Assembly: GCF_001659605.2 (NCBI RefSeq)
Contig: NC_035168.2
Location: 10,367,928 to 10,431,927 of the forward strand
DNA length: 64,000 nucleotides
Direction: 5' to 3'
DNA from: Manihot esculenta
Taxonomy: Eukaryota; Streptophyta; Magnoliopsida; Malpighiales; Euphorbiaceae
Of the stretch, positions 42,140 through 52,435 are shown piece after piece. A program made the position numbers and the translations under genes. The notes beneath the pieces were generated by a model. The model did not search any database and was not told the origin of the DNA. It saw only the letters and a list, made by a program, of their open reading frames with translations. Each line of letters starts with the position of its first letter. Position 1 is the stretch's first letter.

Positions 42140-45032
42140 TCAATTGCTTTTTAGACTGGTGGGCCCAATGATTTTAGGACAATAATACCCTTATCTACCA
42201 TTCTTTTTTTTGCCTACGGCCACCAATCCTGAAACAAAAAAATACTCACGGATAAATTAATAAGACTTTTAAGATTTGGAATTGTATAATAATTCAAATA
42301 TAACAATATATAAATAATTAATAACTACAACAAGAATTATTAATAAAATTTAAAATTAAATTAATATAAAATGAAAAAAATTTTATAATAAAAAAAATAT
42401 ATTTAATGATATCGATAAAATTAAATTGATAATATAATCAGAATAAAAATATATTGTGATTTATTAGAACTTTTAAAGTAGAAAACATTAAAGCATATGT
42501 GAATATTTATGATAATTCTGACAATATTTTGATCGGTAAAGAAAATATAATAAATTATTTAAAATTTTAATATTAGAGAATATTGCACTTATATTTATGT
42601 GATTTTTTTTATATTATAGGAAGTAGAGATAAATATGATATTTTTTTATTAATTAAATTTTTTGAATATTTTAAATATATTTAAATATAAAAATATTTTT
42701 TTACGAAATAAATATAATTTTAAAAGTAAATAAATAATATTGTAACTAAAAAAAAGAGAAAATCTTCTAATCTAATGTATGGAAAAGCATCAAGTATCTT
42801 GTATATTTAATTTCCAACATTTAATTTCAATAATTCAATAAAAATGCAATGCATTCCAAAGCATAATAAAAAGTCATTATTTTTGCTTACTATTTCCTTT
42901 TAACCAATGTTAAGTAAATTGTACATGAAGAATTACAGAAGATAAAGACTCAAAATAAAAAAAAATAAATTAAAAGAATTAAAATCAAAACATATATATC
43001 AAAAATAAAATCAATCGGTCTAACTACATGCGTCAGCTAGCAATTACGAGTTCACTTATTCCACTAATTTCACTGATAAGCACTGACTCATCGACATTAT
43101 TTTTTAATACTGAAACGGAGGCCGAAATATACAAATAAATTCACATAAAAAATTATACAGAAACATTATAGAAAGTAACATATATCGACATTACTAGAGC
43201 GACATCAACCGTATAAAATACCAACGTAGAAAAACACAAAAGCAAAAATAAAAAGAACAAAGGTAATAAACAGCTGTCCACACGCGAAGAATTCTAGGAA
43301 GAACGACAATAACAAACAAATAAAAATATAAATAAACTCAAACTAATTCTCCTCCCTCGAAAGCAAGGAGAGAAAAATAAAAACGATCAGAAAAATAATA
43401 AAAAAATTCAAATAAAAACGGTGAAAATGAAAATGCTGAAATTAAAAGTCGGTTTTTTTTTTCGATTCTCTTTTTTCTTTTTGTCTCTCTTTTTTCTTCT
43501 CTCTTCTTCGATAGTCTTTCTATTTATTAAATTTGAGATGATTTAATTACTATCTTAAAAATAATTTTATTATTTTATTATATTATTATTATTATTATTG
43601 TTGTTGTTTTTTTAAATCGATAATGATATTAGAAAAACCATACAGATTATAGAAAAACCATACAGATTATAGAATGCAAGAGAAATTACTTAAGATAAGA
43701 TTAAGAGGCTGTCTTTGAGTTGATAAACCTCTTGAATTGCTATAATTAAAAAAAATTATAAAATTAGAGTTATTTTTAAACTGCTAATATTATTTCATAG
43801 TAAAAACACCATTTTATTTATTTTTTACATTATATACATATATTTATTATTTAGCTTTTATTTATTTATTTTAATAATACTAATTTATTTTTCAACGTGG
43901 TTATAAGTATTCAGAATTTATATATATTTTTGTTAATTTTTATGAATAATATTGATTTTACATTAAATTTATGTATTTCAATCAATTAAAATTATTATTT
44001 TTCTCAGAAATTCCATTAGATTCTAAACAAATCAAATTAATACTTTATATTATTTCATTTCAATCAATTAAAATCATTACTTCATTTAAATTAGTTAAAA
44101 TTATTCATATATAAATTATATAGGATCAGTTTTAATAAAAAAACTGAATTTAAAATTCAATTAGATATTATCCTTTATTAAAATTTTAAAAGTTAAAATT
44201 AGTCACAATATTAATTTATTTTATTTTATTTTCCAATTAAACATAAAACTACTATTTTTAACAAAAATATTATCTTTATTCTTTATAAGAATTTTATAAT
44301 TTTAAAATTTAAAATATATTGAATAATTTTAATTTTATTAGCCAATTAAAATAAACTAATTTATCGCAATAATATTTAATTCTCTTATTTAGTGGTAATA
44401 TTATAAATATATAATTTATTTAATTAATTATTATATATCAATTTACATATCAATTTTCCTTATTTCAATTCCTTCAGCAAGATGTTCTCTGTTGGGAAAA
44501 CGGGCCTGGGTTGCACCAACAGCGGAACAACTGGCTGTAGCTTTTAACATTCTCTGGAACCTACCAACCTATTCTTTTCCCTCGCAAATTTTTGAGGACT
44601 GAACCGACCTTTTTAAGATTCGTGCACTGCCACGTAAAGTTGATAAAATTGGTAATGATGGGTGACTTATTCGCGAGATTCGCAATGACGGTCGACAGGA
44701 TAATTTTTTTCTTTTGGAACTGAAAATAATTTTTTATTAATTTATTTAATATTGATTAGATATTCAAAAAAAATTATTTTTCAATAATAAAATTATATTT
44801 TTAATTTTAAATATTAAAAATATATAATAAATAAAAAGATCTGTTTATAATTTATGTGGCTGAAAATAAATTGGTGACATGGTCGGAACAACACTGTAAT
44901 ATGATTGATTAAAACATGTAAGAGAAGAAAAGTAAGGTGGTGGTGTTGGTGAATGCTGACGGTAGTCACTTTGACATTCAAGTCAGAATCATGAAGAATA
45001 TGAACGAAACAATAAATTTCTAAGAGTTTGAG
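42140..45032. other. AT-rich intergenic DNA, no gene recognised
   Basis: Frequent stops in all frames and long A/T runs. A pyrimidine tract (T/C only, mostly) lies at 43447-43520. A more balanced stretch at 44480-44650 (with TGTTGGGAAAACGGGCCTGG) does not match anything I recognise. It may include old unrecognised elements. Confidence 0.6.
43631..43670. repeat. Direct duplication, 20 bp x 2
   Basis: AGAAAAACCATACAGATTAT occurs twice in tandem without a mismatch. Confidence 0.95.
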
Positions 45033-45428
45033 TGATATTAAAAACAATATAACTTTATTTCTGGGGTCGTTCTCCTTTTATATCATAAGAAAATAGAGAT
45101 AAATATAGTATTTTCTAAAAATCCGACGATGATATGGCTAATCGCTCGATAATGGAGATCGCCCATTAATAAGTTGGAAATCCCGCAATTTCTGATAAAA
45201 AGGGAATGTGCCTGATAACGGCAACATATGCCTGATAACGACAACTCTATGTCAAGACTCGGTCTATTTGGGGAGGGCGAGTCTTGACGATAGTTCAGGT
45301 CTTAAAGCGTCTGGATCTCCCTTTTCTGCGGTGAAATCGTGCTTTGCACCTGTCCGATTATTGCCATGTGGCTCCTTGATTGTGGTGACAGTTTATGACT
45401 TACTTTGGACAGATGTTAGGTAACATCA
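45033..45428 (-). repeat. 3' LTR of element C
   Basis: The 396-bp sequence runs from TGATATTAAAAAC to GGTAACATCA on the plus strand; on the minus strand it begins TGATGTTACCTAACAT, like the LTR of element A. A short internal duplication (TGCCTGATAACG) occurs at 45209 and 45230. Confidence 0.7.
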
Positions 45429-45610
45429 AAGGTCTCCCCCACCATTCTTCGTTTCTTTATATTCAAAGGAGACATCTTCTATCGAGGTCTGGGACACGTG
45501 ACCCTTCAAGATTGGCTCCTTGCTACTCACATTGCTTCGCCTATTGGTCCTTTTGACGGTAGTTATACTGTTTATCGTGCCGTATTTATCGCCTGTCATT
45601 GAAACCACTT

Positions 45611-45618
45611 TTATAAGG
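45611..45618 (+). promoter_or_regulatory. TATA box for the antisense ORF of element C
   Basis: TTATAAGG (in CACTTTTATAAGGG) lies 132 nt before the ATG at 45748, matching the spacing in element A (126 nt). Confidence 0.5.
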
Positions 45619-45747
45619 GTCCATCATCTTCTCCAAGCATCACTTTTACGTTTTTTCTGCAACTTGTTTTTCAAAGGAATTTATTATACGATTCCCCTTC
45701 CGTTAAAGTCCTTACTTGATTTACAGTAATTTTGTTGTCCTTTTGAT

Positions 45748-46478
45748 ATGGATAGAAAGACCTCTTCCTCCCCTAGCGGGGTTTCTAACTCCTTCTCTGA
45801 CGACTCCATCCGAGCGCCAGCCCCCATTGTTCCATTGAGAGAGACCTCCGAGAATAATGGTGGCTCTTTTAGTGACATCTCGTCCATCTTCTCGGATAGC
45901 GACGTGGATTTTTGTATGATGCCTATCACATTTCTCGAGATTCTTTTCGAATTTTCGCTTCTTCTTCCCGCATTCGTGCTAACAACTTCATTCCTGCTGG
46001 CGACACCATTCTAGTCTTCGAGGAGCAGTTGAAGGTAGATCTTTGTTTCCCTCTAGACCCTTTTTTATAAAGGTCATTCGGTTTCACAAGCTTTCTATTG
46101 CTCAGCTTCATCCTAACAGCTAGAAAATCTTGGTAGTCTTTTAGTTCGTGTGTTTTAGCAATCACATTAAACCTAGCGTAAAACTTTTCTCCTAGTTGTA
46201 CCAACTGGGTACTCGTAAGAAGGAGGAGTTCTTGAGGAGTTCTAGTACTTTAACAGTCGGAAGTATTTGAACATTTTTTATCGGATGCCTTCTTCTTTAA
46301 AATGGTGGAAGAATAAGTTTTTTGTCCTCCATCACTATACTCCAGGGGGTTTTGGACATCTTCAGACTAGCTAGCACTACTGGGTAGAGCTGAAGAAAGA
46401 TGGGGTCCGATCAAGGAGAGAGGAAGACGAGGCTTTGGATTCCCTTATGGCGATGGCTAAAGCCTTGAGGAAGATTGA
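45748..46478 (+). pseudogene. Antisense ORF of element C (gypsy-associated 'transposase_28'-like)
   Basis: It starts MDRKTSSSPSGVSNSFSDD, the counterpart of MNRNTSSSPRGV in element A. After a frameshift near 45980 it gives FIPAGDTILVFEEQLKVDLC and, with stops, a region like the one at 38529-38768. It is truncated by element K. Confidence 0.7.
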
Positions 46479-47370
46479 TGTAATACCCGGCTAGACTCCG
46501 GCATCGGAATTCCTGCCGTCCGGCGGAATCTCGGATGTCGGGAACCTCTAGAAGGGTAAAATATGTTTTTCTAAAATGTTTTCAAGTGTTTTAAGGTTTT
46601 AAGTAAGAAAGAAATTGAGTTTTTGAAAGAAAAGTACCATAGAGGAAAATCCAGGTTCGGCCGCCGAACTTGGTGGAGTTTTGGAGTCACCTTTGGCTTC
46701 CGAAGGTGGTCTGGCCAGCCACCTATAAAAGGCCCCATGTCCGAAAATGGGCGAGTTTTCTTTCCCATTTTCGGACAGAGGTGAGTCCATGCCCTCCCAT
46801 GGTTAGTTTTGATGATTTTCTTCAAATCTTTCAAGTTTTAACAAGTTTTAACTTGGTATTTGAAGTTTTGAGCTAAAGATCAAGTTTTGGAGCTTGGAGG
46901 CCCAAGGAGCTAGATTTCTCCCATCTCCAAGTTAAGGATCGCATCTCCTCCCGATCTTCAAGAGGTAAGCTTAGATCCTACCCTTCTTGTATGTTTTATG
47001 AAAGTTTTGAGGGGTTTTAAGAGGGTTTATTGCATGATTAGAGTATATGCATGATGCTAGGGTTTATGTGCGTTCTATGGATAATGTATGTTAGATGTGT
47101 TGTTGTTGGAGTATAGGCTAGTTTGAGACTCCTATATGCTTATGTGTGTGTGTTTGCATGATGTGGGAGTGTTGAATGTGAGTTTGGAAAGTTTGGGAGG
47201 CATTTATGCATAGAAGGCTGAGTTCTGCCATTTCTGGAAGAACTCAGGTTCGGCAGCCGAAGCCATGTTCGGCTGCTGAACCTGCTGCCGAAAGTGTCCT
47301 GTTCAGCCTTCCTTTGCATGATTTCTATGATTGTTTATGATATTTTAGGGGGTTTTTGGGGAGTAGTTTA
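46479..47370 (+). repeat. 5' LTR of element K, truncated
   Basis: It begins TGTAATACCCGGCTAG, has TATAAAA at 46724-46730, the inverted repeat CCGAAAATGGG / CCCATTTTCGG at 46741-46774 and the splice donor GT at 46965-46966. It ends at GTAGTTTAGAG, where the 3' LTR goes on (near 50658). Confidence 0.9.
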
Positions 47371-49666
47371 GAGGTATTCCAGGATAGTTCTGCAGACCCT
47401 GAGAGAGCATGGCTTGTATGCCAAGTTCTCCAAGTGTGAATTCTGATTGAGGAGCATCTCATTCTTGAGGCATGTTGTGTCAGAAAATGGAATAGAAGTG
47501 GACCCCAAGAAGGTAGAAGCCGTAGCTAACTGGCCCAGACCCACTACAGTAATAGAGATCAAGAGCTTCTTGGGTTTGGCAGGTTACTACAGGAGGATCG
47601 TTCAGGACTTCTCAAAAATTGCCGCTCCTATGACCAGATTGACCAAGAAGAATCAAAAGTTTATGTGGTCTGAGCAGTGCGAGGAAAGTTTTGAAGAGCT
47701 GAAGAGAAGGCTGACGTCAACACCGGTGTTAGCTCTGCCTATCAGCAGTGAAGACTTCACAGTGTTTTGTGATGCGTTCCGCGAGGGACTAGGTTGTGTG
47801 TTGATGCAAAATGAAAGGGTAATTGCTTATGCTTCTAGACAGCTGAAGAAGCATGAGTTGAATTATCCTACACATGACCTAGAGATGGCAGCTGTGATCT
47901 TTGCACTCAAGATGTGGAGGCATTACCTTTATGGGGTTAAATGTGAGATCTTCACAGATCATAAAAGTCTACAGTACATCTTGAGCTAAAGAGAGTTGAA
48001 CCTGAGACAGAGAAGATGGATAGAACTGCTTAGTGACTATGATTGCAAGATTCAATACCATCCGGGTAAGGCGAATGTTATGGCAGATGCCCTAAGCCGG
48101 AAATCACTTGGCAGCCTATCCCATATCTCAGCAGAGAGGAGACCGGTGGTGAGAGAGTTCTATAAGCTCGTTAGTGAAGGGCTACAATTAGAGTTGTCTG
48201 GTACAGGTGCTTTGATAGCTCAGATGAGAGTAACACCCGTGTTTCTAGAGCAGGTGGCTCAGAAACAGCATGAGGACCCAGAGTTAGTGAAGATTGCCAG
48301 GACTGTTCAGTCAGGCAAGAATGAAGAGTTCAGATTTGACAGCAAGGGGATCCTCCGCTATGGGAACAGATTGTGTGTACCAAATGACGTGAGTCTGAAG
48401 GGAGACATTATGAGGGAAGCTCATAATGCTAGGTACAGTGTTCACCCTGGAGCCACCAAGATGTATCAAGATCTGAAGAGAGTTTATTGATAGCCAGCTA
48501 TGAAGAGAGAAGTGGCACAGTTTGTGTCCGCCTGCGAAGTATGTCAGAGGGTGAAGCTGGAACATCAGAAGCCGGCTGGAATGCTTAACCCACTGCCGAT
48601 TTCAGAGTGGAAATGAGAGAATATAGCTATGGATTTCGTGGTGGGGTTACCGGCAACGTCCAACAGATTGAACTCCATATGGGTGATTGTGGACAGACTG
48701 ACCAAATCTGCTCACTTCATCCCTGATAGGAGTGGCTATTCTGTGGATAAATTGGCGCAGGTGTTTGTTGATGAAGTGGTCAGGTTGCATGGGGCTCCTG
48801 TTTCAATAGTGTCTGATAGAGGACCCCAATTCACCTCCAGATTTTGGCGGAGTCTACAGAGTGCTATGGGTACCAGGCTAGATTTCAGCACTGCTTTCCA
48901 TCCACAGACTGACGGGCAGTCAGAGAGGACCATCTAGACAATTGAAGATATGCTCAGAATGTGTGTGCTAGATTTTGGCGGTTCTTGGAGGCAGCATCTA
49001 CCTTTGGTGGAGTTTGCCTACAATAACAGCTATCATGTTAGCATAGGGATGGCTTCATATGAAGCTTTGTATGGAAGGAAGTGCAGGTCACCCGTCTGCT
49101 GGGAAGAAGTTAGAGAAAGGGCCTTGGCAGGGCCTGAGCTAGTGGAGATCACCAGCAGAGTAGTACCAATTATCAGAGAAAGGATCAAGATTACTGTGAG
49201 CAGACAAAAGAGTTATGTAGATATCCACAGAAGACAGGTGGAGTTTCAGAAGGGAGATTTGGTGTTGCTCAAGGTGTCTCCTATGAAAGGGGTGGTTCGT
49301 TTTGGGAAGAAGGGTAAGCTAGCTCCATGGTACATCGAACCCTTTGAAATCTTACAAAGGATTGGGAATGTATCGTACAAGTTGGACTTACCTACTTCAA
49401 TGGAAAGAATCCATCCAGTTTTCCATGTTTCCATGTTACGAAAGTTCATGTCAGATCCGGGCAAGGTTCTTAGTGAGCCTGATGTGGAGATCCTAGGAGA
49501 TTTCACCTATGTTGAGCAGCCAGTGCGGATCCTAGACACGCAGATCAGAAAGTTGAGGAACAAGGAAATCCCGATGGTGAAAGTCCTTTGGAATCACCAC
49601 AACATAGAAGAATGTACCTGGGAGACATGGGAGTCTATGCTCCAGCAATACCCTCATCTCTTTTAA
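47371..49666 (+). pseudogene. RT C-terminus, RNase H and integrase of element K
   Basis: The remnant begins in RT after the active site (TATTCCAGG followed by a deletion of about 40 bp) and continues through RNase H ([11 protein letters not shown] where relatives have [19 protein letters not shown]), the integrase zinc site and core ([17 protein letters not shown]) and the tail to QQYPHLF and a stop at 49666. Stops occur near 47430, 47990, 48488-48493 (two adjacent Trp codons), 48616 and 48938. All of these fit TGG or CAG/CAA changed by a transition. FGGSWRQHLPL keeps its Trp, unlike D and F. Confidence 0.9.
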
Positions 49667-49727
49667 GGTTAGTATCTATGTGTTTTCATGTGTTTGTATG
49701 TGTTATGCCTTGCTATGTTTGGTTGGT

Positions 49728-49764
49728 GAACATTCGGGGACGAATGTTCTTAAGGGGGGGAGAA
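49728..49764 (+). promoter_or_regulatory. Hairpin and polypurine tract, element K
   Basis: The inverted repeat GAACATTCG / CGAATGTTC with loop GGGA lies at 49728-49749 and is followed by TTAAGGGGGGGAGAA up to the 3' LTR. Confidence 0.88.
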
Positions 49765-51611
49765 TGTAATACCCGGCTAGACTCCGGCATCGAAATTCCT
49801 GCTGTCCGGCGGAATCTCGGATGTCGGGAACCTCTAGAAGGGTAAAATATATTTTTCTAAAATGTTTTCAAGTGTTTTAAGGTTTTAAGTAAGAAAGAAA
49901 TTGAGTTTTTGAAAGAAAAGTACCAAGGAGGAAAATCCAGGTTCGGCCGCCGAACTTGGTGGAGTTTTGGAGTCACCTTTGGCTTCCGAAGGTGGTCTGA
50001 CCAGCCACCTATAAAAGGCCCCATGTCCGAAAATGGGCGAGTTTTCTTCCCCATTTTCGGACAGAGGTGAGTCCATGCCCTCCCATGGTTAGTTTTGATG
50101 ATTTTCTTCAAATCTTTCAAGTTTTAACAAGTTTTAACTTGGTATTTGAAGTTTTGAGCTAAAGATCAAGTTTTGGAGCTTGGAGGCCCAAGGAGCTAGA
50201 TTTCTCCCATCTCCAAGTTAAGGATCGCATCTCCTCTCGATCTTCAAGAGGTAAGCTTAGATCCTACCCTTCTTGTATGTTTTATGAAAGTTTTGAGAGG
50301 TTTTAAGAGGGTTTATTGCATGATTAGAGTATATGCATGATGCTAGGGTTTATGTGCGTTCTATGGATAATGTATGTTAGATGTGTTGTTGTTGGGGTAT
50401 AGGCTAGTTTGAGACTCCTATATGCTTATGTGTGTGTGTTTGCATGATGTGGGAGTGTTGAATGTGAGTTTGGAAAGTTTGGGAGGCATTTATGCATAGA
50501 AGGCTGAGTTCTGCCATTTCTGGAAGAACTCAGGTTCGGCAGCCGAAGCCATGTTCGGCCGCCGAACCTGCCGCCGAAAGTGTCCTGTTTAGCCTTCCTT
50601 TGCATGATTTCTATGATTGTTTTATGATATTTTAGGGGGTTTTTGGGGAGTAGTTTAGAGTTATGTTAGTGTATGTTTGGTCCCTCATTTGAGTCCACCT
50701 GTGTAGGAATGGACCCGAGGAACCGAGGACCTCAGCAGTGAGATAGCTACTTCAGAGTCAGCCTAAGATGAGTGGAATGAATCTTTATGTTGCAAGCAAA
50801 TAAATTTTGAGCATGTTCATGCATCACGAATGCCATGATATATTTTAGGTTGTTGCATTAGAATCTCACGAATATGTTGCATTGCATAATTTGATGTTGA
50901 TGTGGATGGATGTTGGATGACCCATTAGTCCTCGATATGATGAGACATGATATGATATGATATGGAAGTCCAGGTGTGGCCTACACTATGCCCCTGGCAC
51001 AATGTAAGAGAAAGACCGGGTGTGGCCTGCACTACGCCCCCGGCATGATTGGATATGTATGATATGTTATGTGTAAGAGAAAGACCAGGTGTGGCCTGCA
51101 CTACACCCCTGGCATGTTTGGATTATGTAGAGGGCTATTGGTGACAAGTCCATCCTTGATGTGATTTGTTTGTGATGTGATGCATTTCATGAAAGCATGG
51201 ATTTTAATATAATGTTTTACTATTCTGCTCACTGGGCTCTAGTAGCTCACCCCATTCCCTTAACCCCAGGTTTGCAGGTATAGGATAGACCAGGAGGTCG
51301 GCAAGTGTAGAGGCTTAGTGTATGTAATAGTTAGTAGTGGACATGTATTGGAAAATGCTATAATGTTATGTAATGTAAAGAAATGTATTGAGGATAGAAT
51401 TATGCTTGGCCCTAGTGTATGGTTAATCCCTTTTGGGTACATGATCTTTTTAATGAAATGCTTTAATGATGTTTTTATGTTAAACCAAGCTTAATGTATG
51501 ATATGTTACCCCATTGAAGCATTTGATGAGGGCTCCAGTGTGGGGTTTTATGTTTATGGTTATGTGCATGTACATATTAAGCTTGGGGATGAAAGAAAAA
51601 GTTTAAAGTAT
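49765..51611 (+). repeat. 3' LTR of element K, truncated at its end
   Basis: It begins TGTAATACCCGG and has TATAAAA at 50010-50016 and the donor GT at 50251-50252. A repeat with AGACC(A/G)GGTGTGGCCTGCACTA occurs about three times at 50960-51115. It ends after AAAAGTTTAAAG, about 140 bp before the normal terminus, at the junction with J. Confidence 0.85.
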
Positions 51612-51612
51612 A

Positions 51613-52130
51613 GGTTCTACTGGTGGTGGAGGAGGTGCAACATCCCCTGAATTAGGGTTTGTTGTACCTGGATAGAAAGATGGGGGTGGATACATAGGGT
51701 ACTGCGGGTATGGTGGGTAGAAAGGTGGGTATGGCATGTAAGAAGGATAAGGATTAAAACTGGGGTAATCTGATGTACCTACCATCGAATACCCGGGATT
51801 CTGTAAAAAGGGTGGGTATTGGGGTGGTTGAACAAACCCCGAGGCCTGAGTGCCTCCTTGAGACTCTCCCATGCCCTCTTCAGACATGCTTACACCAAGA
51901 CTGCCATCCCTCATCTGATCCACATCCATATCATCCCCCACATCTTCTGACACTCCACCTTGAACTATTCCTCTTCTGCTTACATCAAAAAACCTTCTAG
52001 GGTCCCTTGACACTCTCTCCCTACTAGACCTGCAGGACATTGCCCTAGGCAAAGCAGGAGGACGGGCATCCGAGCCCTTATCCTGAGCTGATACTCCAAT
52101 CAATCGGGCAGATCGACGAGTTCCTCTCAT
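51613..52130 (-). pseudogene. Gag N-terminus of element J, truncated
   Basis: The ATG at 52128-52130 ([12 protein letters not shown]) is 8 nt after a predicted splice acceptor (AG at 52139-52140). The open frame runs about 172 codons through the Pro/Tyr-rich segment ([14 protein letters not shown]) and ends at VAPPPPPVEP where the fragment is cut. It has no stops, so loss came from truncation. Confidence 0.85.
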
Positions 52131-52381
52131 CTTGCTTACTGAAAAACAATACACATCACATAAAACATTAGCATCAAATGGTTCATGTGGAAACACATGA
52201 ACCCGCATTACATACATAGCATATTATCAATGCACATGCATAAAATCATGGCATTTCACATCATTATTCAAGACAGGACTCTACACCCTATCCTAGTGGA
52301 CATGATTTTTCCTATTGTGCTTGCCCTTCTATAACATCTATAAGCCCGACACACTATAGGTCCGACCATATGAACCTAGGG

Positions 52382-52395
52382 CTCTAATACCAATC
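52382..52395 (-). other. Primer-binding site, element J
   Basis: The minus strand reads GATTGGTATTAGAG after the LTR, an initiator Met tRNA-type site. Confidence 0.8.
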
Positions 52396-52435
52396 TGTAA
52401 CGACCCGAAAACCGGACCGCTACCGGCGCTAGGAT

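Larger units (their letters stand above)
45033..46478 (-). mobile_element. Element C: 3' end of a Tat-lineage element
   Basis: The minus-strand element shows its 3' LTR (45033-45428), polypurine tract (minus-strand GGTGGGGGAGACCTT, 45429-45443) and an ORF antisense to the element. It is cut at 46478 by the LTR of element K, and the remainder is not found in this window. LTR ends and ORF match those of element A. Confidence 0.75.
46479..51611 (+). mobile_element. Element K: internally deleted chromovirus
   Basis: The 5' LTR (46479-47370) is joined directly to the RT domain; the rest of that LTR, the primer site, gag, protease and the first half of RT are missing. The pol remnant, hairpin, polypurine tract and a 3' LTR follow. 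The 3' LTR stops short at 51611, where an inverted fragment (J) begins. The shared parts of the two LTRs differ at roughly 15 of 890 positions by eye. Confidence 0.9.
51612..52435 (-). mobile_element. Element J: 5' end of an inverted chromovirus fragment
   Basis: On the minus strand there are 40 bp of LTR end (52396-52435), the primer site, the leader and the N-terminal part of gag, which stops at the junction with K's LTR (51611/51612). The LTR is interrupted by element G, whose target duplication would begin with AGGAT (52431-52435). The rest of this LTR must lie beyond the window or be lost. Confidence 0.85.

Noticed and set aside
44480..44650. Possible gene or element fragment in a less AT-rich stretch
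   Set aside because: No open frame, repeat or motif I recognise; reported only as unassigned sequence.
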